The notes under the pieces: generated by a model | Databases searched by the model: none | Told to the model about the DNA's origin: nothing | The model's input: the letters and a program-made list of their open reading frames with translations, nothing else | Shown here: piece by piece, positions 44,217 to 56,350 of the stretch | How the letters are laid out: each line of letters begins with the position of its first letter | How positions within the stretch are numbered: position 1 is the stretch's first letter | Program-made: the position numbers and the translations under genes | DNA from: Onthophagus taurus | Lineage: Eukaryota > Arthropoda > Insecta > Coleoptera > Scarabaeidae | Reading direction: 5' to 3' | NCBI RefSeq assembly: GCF_036711975.1 | Contig: NC_091968.1 | Location: 4,464,001-4,528,000, forward strand | Length of the DNA: 64,000 nucleotides

Positions 44217-45026
44217 AAATGTCAAGTTTTATTTTAGATTTATGTACAATTTCTTTTTTATATAAAAGTACAAAAATGTATTTATTCGCACCTTAATTAA
44301 ATGGCACATTATAATTTTTTGTTCTTGCCAATTTATATTTCTTTGGTCCTATAAAATAAAATTTATATACAAAACTTTATATAAAAAATACTGAGCTTTT
44401 ACCACATTGGTATGAAATTTTTGATTCGATTTAACTTTAATAAGTACATTATGATATAATTGTGTAATTATTTAACCACACTTTACATATACAGTAAAAA
44501 ATTATGAAATTATCCCTCTCTTAAATTCTAACTCTGGTGTGAAATTAGCAACTTATGCCTAAAAACTTTGCAAATATTGCACAGTGATGCTTTTACTCCT
44601 CCTATTACACTTGATTCATTCTGGTAACCTTAAAGTTATTATTTCCTTCATAAAATCGTTATAACAAAAATCTTATGGCCACTCTTCACTATGGCTTATC
44701 ATGGACCACTGGCTGACCATGGATCATGGCCTGAAGTGGCCACACATCAAAGGGCGCCATCATGCGCAGCTAACTGCGCAGTGGCATGTCCACACAGTCA
44801 TTGCTTAACTATTTCGGTCGTCATCAGCACCTGTTGCTTGGAGTGGTCCATCTAGACTATACCACTGTGTGGAAGCAAACATGCTAGCCATCATAATGAC
44901 AATTCTAGTGGCTCATCATGAGCCATAGTGAAGAGGGATCATTAGAAGTGTTTCGAAAAATAATATAAAAAATTGGTTGGCATCTTGATTTAAATACAAA
45001 TCAATAAAAAAATCACATCTCCTCGA
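44217..45026. other. 3' flanks of DNLZ and Dok, with a MITE
   Basis: AT-rich convergent intergenic space. The inverted-repeat element at 44676-44940 is listed separately. Confidence 0.5.
44676..44940. mobile_element. 265-bp MITE with about 22-bp terminal inverted repeats
   Basis: The left end, CCACTCTTCACTATGGCTTA, is mirrored by CATGAGCCATAGTGAAGAGG at the right end. GC-richer interior (GCGCCATCATGCGCAGCTAA) unlike the AT-rich surroundings; no coding capacity. Resembles hAT-type MITEs but the target duplication is not clear. Confidence 0.75.
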
Positions 45027-48000
45027 CTAGACACGTTTCGGCTTACTAATAATGGCATAAGGATCGTTGTTATGAAACTGGTGATCAACTTCTTTCGATG
45101 AGGTTGTAGCTTTTCGAACTAAAGCGTACCCTAAATGCGAATCATCCGCCAAACGAACGCTTTCCATCGAAATTGTAACTTCATCGTAATCGTTAAAAGA
45201 TGGGGGGCTAACTCTTTGAGGTACTGGCGGCGTTGGTAGAACCTGCCTATAACCCGAATTTGAAGATATCTTTCCAGTTGAACCAAAAAAGTTTAATTTA
45301 TCATAACTTGTATGCGTTAATAAAGGTTCCATAACGACTTTTGTTACGCTCACCGGTTTTTCCACACCTTTAGCGTTCCCCCAAGATGCATATTCCCCGT
45401 CATCATCACTATTAACAATATGATTTTCAGTATGTTTGACATCGTTAACACCTAATTCTTGCCAAGCGTTACTTCGATACTCAATTTCGTCATATTTCTT
45501 AATAAATTCGTAATCTTTTTCGGCGGGAATAAAGTTTTGGAGGGTTTTTCGCGGGGGTTTCGTTGGCGGATGTTTTTTTCCTACAACAAATTCGTTAAAA
45601 ATTGGATTGTTGGCACGTTTATCTAAATATTCGATGGTAGTTGATTTAGAAACGTGACTTTCGATATCTTGGAGTGATGAACTGCTCGTTGGGGATGGTG
45701 GTAAAGGGGATCTTGATCGTGGTTCCATCGTTAAAGCGGCTTGAAATTGATTATCACCACAATCTAAAAGTGCTGGAGATGATTCGCCCTTTAAAAGTTT
45801 CTTCATCGATTTCATTTTTGAAGCGATACAACTAAAAAAATAACAATAAATATAAATAAATCATGCAAAAAATTATGGTGTAATTCAAGAATCATCATGT
45901 CGCTTAAAAATCGACAATTTGACTGTTTGCGAAAGAGTAATTATTGATATCAGAAGATTATATACTGCTAGTAAAAGACTAAAAATTGCTTGGAAAGAGG
46001 AAATACTATTTCAAAAAGTTACCTAAAATGCTAGATACTGCAGAAAAAGACCACAAATTACTTGGAAAAGACTAGGTACTGTTTTCAAAATAATATCGAT
46101 TGCTTCCAGAACGCTAAACATTGCTATTAAAAGTTTTGACCTACTTGGACAGGCGGAATACTGCTTCTAAGACTACTTATTGATTTAAAAGACTTTAATA
46201 ATTCTTTGCAAAAGAGATATGCTTTCTAAAAAGCTACCTACTGCTTCCAGAATGTTAGATACTGCTGGAAAAGACTAATAACTGCTTGGAAAGAAGAGAT
46301 ATGCTTCCCAAAAAGCTACCTACTGCTTCCAGAATGTTAGATACTGCTGGAAAAGACTAATAACTGCTTGGAAAGAAGAGATATGTTTCCCAAAAAGCTA
46401 CCTAATGCTGCCAGAATGCTAAATACTACCGGAAAAGAGTAATAACTACTTGGAAAGAAGAGATATGCTCTCCAAAACAGGTACCTACTGCCTCCAAAAT
46501 GCTCGATACTAGTAGAAAAGATTACAATCTGCTTGGAGAAGACTAAATACTGTTGGGAGAAACTATTATTTGCTTGGAAAGACAAGATACTGTTTTCAAA
46601 AGACTATTAACTACTTTCAGAATGCTAAATATTGTCGGAAAGACTACAAATTGCTTGGAGAAAGCTAGATATTGTTGGCAAAGACTATTTAATACTTTCA
46701 GAAGACAATATATACTGCTGTCAAAGTGCTTGGAGATTACAATACTATTGGCTGAAGACTATTTACTGAAACTATTCTTCTGTTGAGTGATATCTGTCTG
46801 TGTCCCTTCCATTACAGATTTAAAAATTGCTGCAACAACACTCGATTCTTTGTCACCCTGATGCGACATATCTTTTAGACGGGGGTAGGGCCAGTGCGAA
46901 TTTCTCAAATGTCGGGTTGGGCGTGGAGCAGAGGGTGGGTTGTAAATTTCTGGTTGGGTTAAATCCGATACCTTCTAGTTCTAGGTCTAGTGTTAGTTGT
47001 AGTTTTACACTAGCGCTACCACTAGATTAACACAAGACCTAGAAATAGAATCATTCAGGTTTAGCCATCTTGAGAGATGTGCGGTTAAATCCGCTACTTT
47101 CTAGTTCTAGGTCTAGTGTTAGTTCTAGTTTTAGACTAACCCTATCACTGTCGATTTTATATACGGGGTGTATCTGAATGACGTGCCCAAACTTCAGGGG
47201 TGATTCTTTAGGCAATTTTAATAAAAGTTTTTCTTCTAAACTGTGCAACATTTTGTAAAATTTCAATGTTTCTCTAAAATCCTAGGTCACGGTACGGAGA
47301 ATATCTTCTAGTTTAACATCGATATTTGTTTTTTCCATTTTAGGTGTTGAATCGACTGTTATCGCTGGGAGGAGTGGAGGGGTTTTTTTTTATGAGTGCT
47401 TCGGGGCATAGCACATAAGTCGCTAAAATGTTAGTTCTACTATTTTTCTATGAAAAAATTATTGTATTCCGGGTGTCCCTCGGATGTGGCTCTCACCCCC
47501 ATATTTTTTTATTATTACTAGTGATATAAGAAAAAGATTGGAATGTATAGTTAGGCCGTTAAAACGGATTATAACGACATGAAATCATTCTCTTTGTGCT
47601 TCCGGTCATACAAGATGTGAGTACTAATCCTGCTATTTTCTTAAATCTATAATTCTTTTTCTTCCGCTGGGTGGATAGCATAATTTTACATAACTTTCAC
47701 TTGAAAAAATTTTCATGATGGCTTGCAATTTTTGAAAAAAAAAAATTATTTTCATTATTTTTTAACGCCGGTATATAAAGGCTGTTTTTTTAAGCCAGAT
47801 AAAACTTGCGAAAGGGTTAACTGTCAAACGAACTGTCATATTGCGCTCACTTTTTGACATTTATGATCAGTAAACTCTGGCAAATCATCATGAATAGATT
47901 GACGCTTGAACAACACTACCAAATTCTCCAGATTTAGTTTGAAAATCAGTCATCAATCACGCACAACTTATAGACGACTTTATGACTTGTATGGCGCACA

Positions 48001-51000
48001 TAATCGTCCATCTGAGCAAACCATCCGTCGAACTGTAGGTAGCTTTCATACCACATACTCTCTAAATGATGCAATAACACCAACACGTCGAAGGAATGTG
48101 CGTACTGAAGTGTGGAAGAAGATCCAAATTTATCAATTTGTCGTCAGTCACAGGAATTGAGGCTCTGTGCGTCCTCTACGTGGAAAATTTTGCGCAAAGA
48201 TCTTGGCCTACACCTGCTTAAGATCCATCTGGTGCAAGAATTAAAGCCACGAGACCATCATATGCGTCGTTCTTTCGCCAATTGGACTCTAAGTAGAGCA
48301 GTTGGAAACTGATCCGATGTTTTATCGCAAAATTGTGTTCAGCGATGAGGTTCATTTTTGGCTTAACGGGTTTGTTAATAAACAAAATTGCCGCTTATGG
48401 AGTGAAACCAATCCACAACAGACTCCATTACATCCAGAAAAATGCACCGGTTGGTGTGGTTTGCACGCTGGTGACATCATTCGACTTCTTTAAAAATGAA
48501 GTCGGAGTTCGCGTTACGGTCAATGGAGATCGTTACCGCACCATGATCAATCATGTTTTGTTTGAAAATATGGATGACATTGATCTGGGCGAGATGTGGT
48601 TGCAACAGGATGGTGCTACGTGCCATACGGCGACCATCGATTTATTGAAATCAAAATTTGGCAATAAGTTAAAAATGAACCTGTCAATTGGCCTCCAAGA
48701 TGATGCGATTTGACACCTCTAGATTATTTCCTGTGGGGCCACGTGAAGTCATTGGTTTATGATGATAAACCAGAATAATTGACGCCTTTGAAGCCAACAT
48801 TGTTCGTGTTATTCGTGAGATAGGGCCAGCAATGCTCGAAAAAGCATTAAAAATTAAAAAAACATATTTCTGATATTTGAAACAATTACATTTGTTGAAG
48901 TATTTAATTTATATTCGTTTACACTAAAGTTGGAATAGATTGCATTATTTCACATTTTTTATTAATATTTAATATTATTATTAAATGACTTAATAAATTA
49001 TTGATATATGGCACTCATATATTTTTTTATAATTCAAATAAACATAGCAACATTTGTTTGTATTCAAAAATTTTTTGAAGTGGCAAATTAAAAATCCTGT
49101 TTTTTAAGATGGATTATGAAAATTACCAAAAGTTTAACATCTTAGAATGTTACATATTAGAAAATAAAGTAAATTTTATATAAATTTTTTGTAGAATAAT
49201 TTTTAGTTATAGTACCGTAATTTACAGGAAACTGTAAATTTAATTTCTTTGACGACACTAAAAAAAAGTTTATTTTTAGCTTTATTCTAAAACAATAAGA
49301 AATAGACCATCAAACCCTATATTTTTGTAATCAGAAAAAAATAACGAATTTAGTAAGCGAATAATCAGTGGTTGTTTCCACTTAAAAAAACGAAAATTGT
49401 CATAGTATCTCAAAATCTAAAACTGAAAATTTTTTTTTGACTATGTATGAAATTCTTTGTTAAAAAGTGTCCATATAATGTCTTAGTTATAATACTCCAC
49501 CTATAATAATAACTAAGATAATTGCACTTGTTGGTTTTACGATATCTTCAATTTTGGCCTCTAAATTTTCCGCCATTTTTGGAGGGGTGTAACTCCTTAG
49601 GGGGGCCGAAGTCGCCCATGGTTCATATATCAAAGTACCCTTAAAATTCACTAAGGAATCACCCTTTGAAGTTTGTTGCAGTCATTCAGATACACCTGTA
49701 TATTGATCTTTCGAACAAAAACATTTTTTGGATTAAAATTTAATTTTTTGTGTTATTTTTTTCAATTTAAATATCTATCAGGCTTAAAAAAACACCCAGC
49801 ATTATGTCTCGCGGGTTAAGTGTCGATGTTAGGTCGTTCAAAAGTCACTCAGGGGCCAGGCGAACGTATTATTACCACAAGAGATTTCAGTTTTACTTTG
49901 CACTGGGTACTTGAAATTTTAGTTTTAACTAAAATTACTTATTACTCCAAGTACTTTTTAAAAATACTTGTTACTTATTACTTGGAGTAAAAATAATTTA
50001 TAGCGCTACTTGTACTGGTTACTGGGAGTACTTTTCCTTTGTACTTGTAACAATTCTGATATACAGTGTGTTAATTAATTACCCTACCCAATGTCATCAT
50101 TGCAACTATGCAACACAATACGCAATTTGCGTATTGCAATACGAACACTGTGATATTGGTTGCATACTTGCAATGATGACGTCGGGTAGGATAATTAATT
50201 AACACAGTGTAGTTCGATAATAGACAAATACATTCTTAAAGTTTCAAAAAATTCGATGAAATATTTAATATAAAAAAAAATTCCAAACATCACCTAAATT
50301 CCTTAGCAATCACACTGGTATAGGAGCTTTTTGGATCATTTCACATTGATTAAAATAAAAATCGTCGATTTTTAAGCCACATAATGATTCTTAAATGTTT
50401 CCAAAATTAATTTAAGTAAATATTTTAGTACCGAAATATCTCCAGTTCATTATAATGTTCTAAATAAAAAGTTCCTTCACCAGTTTCGCATTTTCTCCCC
50501 GCTTCGAACGTAAATTTTCCTTCTTTATGCCCATAGCGCCGAATGAAACAATATGGCCACGTAAATAACAATTTATTATCGTTGTAACTTCTTAGCTGTA
50601 TGGCAGTTGGAGTTAAAACCAAAGTATAATTTATCGGCTCTAATCCACATCGTTCCGAAGCATCCGAACTGTGTAATTTAACGCTAAACACACCCTCACC
50701 CGACGAACAATACAAATCGTTGTCTTCAACGATTGTCGCCCGAGATGTATCGTCTCGAAACGCGACCGATTGTAAAGCATTCATCCATTGGGTTAATGAT
50801 GTTTCCGATTGGGTGCCAAAATCTTGTGAGATTGTTTTGGTGATTATCGAGAAGGTCATTGATGTTTTTTGGGTGATTTTAATGCAGTTTTCGAGGGTGA
50901 TTATTCGATGAGGGGAGTGTTTTGATGTTCCAATGTCATCATAGATTTCTAAACGTTCGATTCCAAATTTGCTTGATTTGTAAAGAAGACAGTATTTTTG

Positions 51001-51135
51001 TTGCCAAGATTTCTATAAAACCAACGAAAATGAATGTATTATGAATATATTAATAACTTTGCTAACCTTAATAACAATTTTTCCAGTTGGTGGTACCAAA
51101 AGGTATCCTGAATAAATAACTCTTTCTTCGCCCAT
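45027..51135 (-). CDS. Dok: Dok-family docking protein (PH + IRS-type PTB + Tyr-rich tail), 3 exons
   Basis: CDS on the minus strand is join(51135-51067, 51012-50432, 45831-45027), 484 residues; all junctions are GT-AG and the phases fit (0, then 2). Residues 8-106 form a PH domain (SGYLLVPPTGKIVIK at the start, SLTQWMNALQS as the closing helix with the conserved Trp). 121-217 is an IRS/Dok-type PTB (LQLRSYNDNKLLFTWPYCFI-like strand pair; GKFTFEAGRKCETGEGTFYL). The tail (218-484) has proline-rich SH3-ligand stretches (PLPPSPT, PPTKPPRK, LPTPPVPQR) and tyrosines in SH2-ligand settings (YDEV, YDEI, PYAII). Dok adaptors sit at the membrane below receptor and Src-family tyrosine kinases and recruit RasGAP and other SH2 proteins. 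The 4.6-kb second intron is full of transposons. Confidence 0.93.
45960..46770. repeat. Degenerate minisatellite in Dok intron 2
   Basis: Loose tandem repeat of CTGCTTCCAGAATG(T/C)TAGAT, TGCTGGAAAAGACTAATAAC and TGCTTGGAAAGA with about 80 bp per unit. The clearest pair is 46241 and 46323, 82 bp apart and almost identical. Shorter 40-bp sub-periods are visible. Confidence 0.85.
46965..47152. repeat. CTAG-rich palindromic array, block F (Dok intron 2)
   Basis: About 1.5 units of the family. It is cut at 47158 by the end of a large inverted-repeat element. Confidence 0.9.
47158..49704. mobile_element. 2.5-kb region bounded by about 60-bp inverted repeats
   Basis: The left end, TATACGGGGTGTATCTGAAT, then AACTTCAGGGGTGATTCTTT, is mirrored by AAAGGGTGATTCC (as AAGGAATCACCCTTTGAAG at 49660) and ATTCAGATACACCTGTATA at the right end. 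TA at the borders. It contains a mariner relic, and either was itself mobilised by a related transposase or was invaded by the mariner later. It interrupts CTAG block F. Confidence 0.72.
47890..48875 (+). pseudogene. Tc1/mariner transposase relic in Dok intron
   Basis: Frameshifted but near-complete: helix-turn-helix part LTLEQHYQILQ at 47897, then RPSEQTIRRTVGSFHTTYSL and WKILRKDLGLH; first catalytic Asp in IVFSDEVHFWLNGFVNKQN (about 48325-48380); second in MWLQQDGATCHTA (about 48595-48632); third in CDLTPLDYFLWGHVKS (about 48707-48753). The third residue is Asp, not Glu, as in mariner-type proteins. Several stops and shifts make it inactive. It lies on the opposite strand to Dok. Confidence 0.88.
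49705..50061. other. Dok intron DNA with TTACTT-type low complexity
   Basis: 49895-50045 holds degenerate TACTT / GGAGTA repeats (TTACTTATTACTTGGAGTAA); otherwise nothing recognised. Confidence 0.5.
50062..50211. mobile_element. 150-bp palindromic MITE in Dok intron 2
   Basis: TACAGTGTGTTAATTAATTA, CCCTACC, GTCATCATTGCAA at left is mirrored at right (TTGCAATGATGAC, GGGTAGG, TAATTAATTAACACAGTGTA). The arms of about 55 bp cover most of the element, with a small GCAATTTGCGTATTGC core. TA at both borders suggests a Tc1/mariner-type MITE. Confidence 0.88.
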
Positions 51136-51560
51136 GATTTATATACCAATTCTAAAGCACATTCTAAGCACAAGGGAGTGAGTGTATGCGTGTATCTGTG
51201 TCGGTTTGTGCACGTATAGTGTTATAAAATGTGGTTTTTATTTTGTTGTGCTGTGAGCCAGTTATCATTTGACATTTCCTTATACAACGCTGATTTGCCA
51301 AGTTTCTTCTTCTACAACACTTATTTAAGGAAATTTTTGATAAATTATACTTAATTGGATTTATAAAGAATACTTTTTGAGGTAATTAAATAAGATTATC
51401 GTTATTATATGGAGTGAAAGTCATTGTTTTTTTATAATAATTTTGTGGTTGAAAATGGAAATGTGGCAATGTTCAATTTATTCCAGGATATTCATATCGT
51501 ATTATAAATAAACATGATAATGATTTGTTTAGCTTTCACCAAACACAATTCTAATTAAAT
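51136..51560 (-). promoter_or_regulatory. Upstream region of Dok
   Basis: Immediately 5' of the Dok ATG (minus strand). It carries a GTGAGTGTATGCGTGTATCT purine/pyrimidine-rich run; no core promoter motif can be assigned with confidence. Confidence 0.35.
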
Positions 51561-54250
51561 TTAATTTAATAATAATTATTTATACATGTTTTTTAATTAA
51601 ATTTCACTTTTTTAAAATCTTATTAAGGCTTTTAGTTGGTTTATTAAGTCTGTGGATATAAATGGAATAAATTATTTTATTCCTTAATTAATTAATTTAA
51701 TTTGTACCTTTGTTATGTTTTTAAATTAATTAAAGCAAAATGAATTCAAAATATAAACATAACCTTATTTAGTTTTTGTCAAAAAGATCTGACTATCTGA
51801 CATTTTTTAATAGATGGAGCCACTTTTGAATGACAATACAAATTTATAAAAACATAATTAATTGTTTTACTACTTATTTTTTATTAATTTTGTACCTATA
51901 TTCATTAAAAAATTATATTTTTAAATTTTAGATTAAAAAATGCACATTTCTCTCTATTATAAATATAATTTTAACGTTCTTAACTTGCTCAATAGATGGA
52001 GTCACTAAAATATTAATACCAAAAACATCTTAGAAATTATTATTATTAACTTTTTATACAAATTTCTTCATAAATAACATCTTTAACAATTTTCTATATT
52101 ATAATTAAGAGAATGAAGTAAAGGTATAAGATAATTATTTAATAAACTCAAAATTACTCTAATTTTTCATAGATGGAGCCACATAAAATTGTATGTGTCA
52201 AAAATTGCATGAACAATTTTTGCAACAATTAATCTAAATCGTAATTATTCTAGGATATGTGAATATAATCTAAAATGTAAGTAAATAACTCGTTTTTTTT
52301 ATTAAATAGCTTTTGTTAACTGATTAATAATCCGAAATGAAATGAAAAATAGAATGTTAAAATGAAAATTGAATTTGATATAGTAATAATTATTAATATT
52401 AACGATCTGTCTAGTAGAAAACGGTCGTGATTACATTTTTAAATCAAATCTATCCTTTAATTTAATAATAATTAGTTATACATGTTTTTTTAAATAAATT
52501 TACTAAGTTACTCTTTTTAAATCTCATTAAGACCTTTAATTGATTTATTAAGTCAGTGGATATAAATGGAATAAATTATTTTATTCCTTAATTAATTAAT
52601 TTAATTTGTACTTTTGTTATATTTTTAAATTAATTAAATCAAAACGAATTCAAAATATAAACGTTACCTTATTTGGTTTCTGTCAAAAAGATCTGACACT
52701 TTTTAATAGATGGAGCCACTTTTTAATGACAGTACAAATTAATAAAAACATAATTAATTGCTTTGCTACTTATTTTTTATTAATTTTATACCCATATTAC
52801 TTAAAAAGTAATATTTATAAATTTTAGATCAAAAAATGCACATTTCTTTCTATTATAAATATAATTTTAACGTTCTTAAGTTACTCAATAGATGGAGTCA
52901 CTAAATTATTAATACCTAAAAAATCTTAGAAATTATTATTATTAACTTTTTATATACATTTCTTCATAAATAACATCTTAAACACTTTTCTATATTATGT
53001 TTAGGAGAAATAAGTTAAGGTAAAAGATAATTATTTAATAAACTCAAAATTACTCTAATTTTCCATAGATGGAGCCACCGAAAATTATGTGTCAAAAATT
53101 GTTCATGCAATTTTTGCAACAATTAATCTAAATCGTCATTATTCTAGGATATGTGAATATAATCTCAAATGTAAGTAAATAATTGGTTTTTGTATTAAAT
53201 AGCTTTTATTAAGTGATTAATAATCCGAAATGAAATGAAAAATAGAATGTTAAAATCAAAATTGAATTTGATGCGTGCAAAAATGGTAATAATTATAAAT
53301 ATTAACGATCTGTCGAGTAGGAAACGGTCGTGATTACTTTTTTAAATCAAATCTATCCTTTAATTTAATAATAATTAGTTATACATTTTCTTTAGTTAAA
53401 TTTACTAAGTTACTCTTTATAAATCTTATTAAGGCTTTTAGTTGATTTATTAACTCAGCGGATTTATTGAAATAAATTATGTTATTCCTTAATTAATTTA
53501 ATTCGTACTTTTGTTATATTTTTTAATTAATTAAATCAAAACGAATTCAAAATATAAACATAACCTTATTTGGTTTCTGTCAAAAAGATCTGACACTTTT
53601 TAATAGATGGAGCCACTTTTTAATGACAGTACAAATTAATAAAAACATAATTAATTGCTTTGCTACTTATTTTTTATTAATTTTGTACCCATATTAATTA
53701 AAAAATAATATTTATAAATTTTAGATCAAAAAATTGCACATTTCTTTCTATTATAAATATAATTTTAACGTTCTTAAGTTGCTCAATAGATGGAGTCACT
53801 AAAATATTAATACCTAAAAAATCTTAGAAATTATTATTATTAACTTTTTATATAAATTTCTTCATAAATAACATCTTAAACACTTTTCTATATTATATTT
53901 AGGAGAATTAAGTTAAGGTAAAAGATAATTATTTAATAAAGTCAAAATTACTCTAATTAACAACAGATGGAGCCACCAAAAATTATGTGTCAAAAATTTC
54001 ATGAACAATTTTAGCAACAATTAATCTAAATCGTAATTATTCTAGGATATGTGAATATAATCTCAAATGTAAGTAAATAACTCGTTTTTGTATTAAATAG
54101 CTTTTATTAAGTGATTAATAATCCGAAATGAAATGAAAAATAGAATGTTAAAATCAAAATTGAATTTGATGCGTGCATAAATGGTAATAATAATTAATAT
54201 TCACGATCTGTTAAGTAAAAAACGGTCGTGATTACATTTTTAAATCAAAT
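51561..54250. repeat. Threefold tandem repeat, unit about 897 bp, between Dok and CCT7
   Basis: Markers recur at a constant distance: TAGATGGAGCCAC at 51811, 52707 and 53604; CGATCTGT near 52403, 53306 and 54204. Units run through TTATTCCTTAATTAATTAAT, TGTCAAAAAGATCTGAC and ATTCTAGGATATGTGAATAT. Within each unit the motif TAGATGG(A)G(C/T)CAC returns two more times (for example 51991 and 52169), about 180 bp apart, so there is an inner layer of repetition. The array ends about 40 bp before the CCT7 stop codon, so CCT7 transcripts probably terminate in it. Confidence 0.94.
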
Positions 54251-54290
54251 CTAACCTATTTTTTTTTTAATTAAAGCAATTTTGTTAAAT

Positions 54291-56196
54291 TCACATCATT
54301 GGTCTCCCCATTCCTCGACCCATTGGAGCTTGCATATCTCCAGCACCCGACGATTTATTTTTAATAGTTTCATCAACAGATAAAATCAAACAAGTCGCTT
54401 CACAAGCGGCTGTTAACGCGTTTATCTTAATAACTGAAGGTTCCCAAACGCAAGCTTCGTAATTATCGCTGATATCCTCTTTACTAACATCAACTCCATA
54501 CCAACAATTACCTTGGGCGTGTTTTTGACGTAATTTATTCAAGATATTTGTCGCATCAAACCCGGCGTTATCACAAAGTTGTCTTGGAATTATTTCAAGG
54601 GCTTTAGCAATCGCTCCAATTAATAATTGTTCCTTTCCAGCGATGCTTCTTGAATGATCGCGCAACATTTTAGAGAGTTCCATTTCGATAGCTCCACCCC
54701 CGGCAACGATTGCGTCGTTTTTAATCATACGACGAACAATCATTATAGCATCATGTAAAGATCTTTCGGTTTCTTCTAAAAATTGTTCTGCACCCCCTCT
54801 GAGAATCAAGGTGCAAGTTTTTGCATGAGGACATCCTTTGAAAATATTATAACGATCACCCCCAATTTGTTTCTCTTCAAATTGAGCGCATGTTCCCAAA
54901 ACTGAATCTTGAAGATCATGAACTGTCGTCATTATAGCCCCACCACAAGCTTTCATTGTACGTTTTAAATCTTCTTCGGGTACCCTTCCAGCACAAAACA
55001 TGTCGCGGTCGGCGAAGAATTGAGTGGCGACGTCTCCGATGGGGAGTTTTGATAGAACAACTTGGGCCCCACTTTCGTGTATTTTTTGTAATTTTCCGTA
55101 TAAAATGTTCCATTCGGCGTCGACAATTTTTTGGTACTCTTTAACTGAGTCTACGCGCACCTCGGCGTTATCTCTTTCAGCTTTTAATTCCAACTCGATG
55201 TTTAACATTGCGATTTTGCAATTTGTGTAAGTTTTCGGTTGCATTTCAAAACCGGCGTAAGAAAATGTTTTTTTAAATGCAACACCTTCAACAAGCAACG
55301 ATTCTTCAAGAGCCCCACCTTGTACTTTTTTGATACCAATCATGTTTAAAGGTAATAAATCATCCAGTAATAAAACGGCGTCTACAACCATTTTTGAAAA
55401 GAAATCTCTTTGTTGGTGGATTAATTTAGAACTCATTGCTGTTGCAGCACATTTTTCTAATAAGCTACGAAACTCCTTTGTGTTGTCTTTACTGATTTTG
55501 ATGGCAAGTTCATTGATTTTTTCTAAACATAACGTTAAGGATCGACGAACCGCTTTGATGATGATTCGTGGGTGGACTCCTTCTTCAACAAAAGGTTTGA
55601 TTTGCTTTAGAAATTCCCCAGCTAATAAAACAACACTTGTTGTCCCATCTCCAACCTCAGAATCTTGAGATTTTGCTATATCAACCAAAGTTTTACCGGC
55701 AGGGTGGACAATATCAAGTAATTTCATTATAGTTGCACCATCATTTGAGATTGTAGCCCTTCCATTTCGATCTACAATCAATTTATCCATTCCACGGGGC
55801 CCCAAAGTTGTTCTTACAGCATCCACCACATTTTGACAGGCATTTATGTTGGAAACTAATTGTGGTTTACCTTGTGAGGTATCAGTACCTTCTTTTAATA
55901 GAAGAATTTGCGGTTGCTACACAAAAAAACATAAATTAGTTTTTTTATAGGTTATGTACGAAATTATAAAAAAAAATCTTAATAATTGAGTTTTTTTATG
56001 ATAAAATAAATGTTGGTGAAGTAAATAGTACGATTACGTTCATATTTAAGCGAAAATTTAGATTTTTTGGGTCATGTGTTTAATGAAAAACCGGTAACGC
56101 CTTCTTTGAGGTTATGTCAATAATTAATTACTTTGTTATTAAGAAATTACTTAATTCTTGAGATGAATTTCGATAAAAATGAATACTTACCATCAT
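54291..56196 (-). CDS. CCT7: T-complex protein 1 subunit eta (CCT7), cytosolic chaperonin
   Basis: CDS on the minus strand is join(56196-56191, 55916-54291), 543 residues, the same length as the human protein. The first coding exon is only ATGATG before GTAAGT; the second starts after GTAG with [20 protein letters not shown], matching the N-terminus of eta subunits. ATPase and nucleotide-binding features are visible: LGPRGMDK (about 40-47), [14 protein letters not shown] (91-96), and a late [10 protein letters not shown]. The eta-type C-terminus is Gly/Met-rich (GRGMGRPMM). It is one of eight subunits of the TRiC/CCT ring that folds actin and tubulin. Head to head with Gemin6. Only one intron (274 nt) interrupts the coding region. 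Confidence 0.98.
56191..56196 (-). other. CCT7: CCT7 6-nt first coding exon
   Basis: ATG ATG followed directly by GTAAGT. Together with the phase-0 acceptor at 55917 it supplies the initiating Met-Met that the long exon lacks; the long exon has no plausible ATG of its own before conserved residues. Confidence 0.88.
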
Positions 56197-56350
56197 TTTG
56201 AGACGATATTCTCAATTTCTTTTAAATTAATTCAAAGAGATTCGGAATATTCTAGAGAATCGATGTCAAAATTAATGTCAAAAGCACATCAAAAGGAAAC
56301 GTGTGGGTTCGATATGAATTTAGCAACAAATCTCAAATTTTGCTTTAAAT

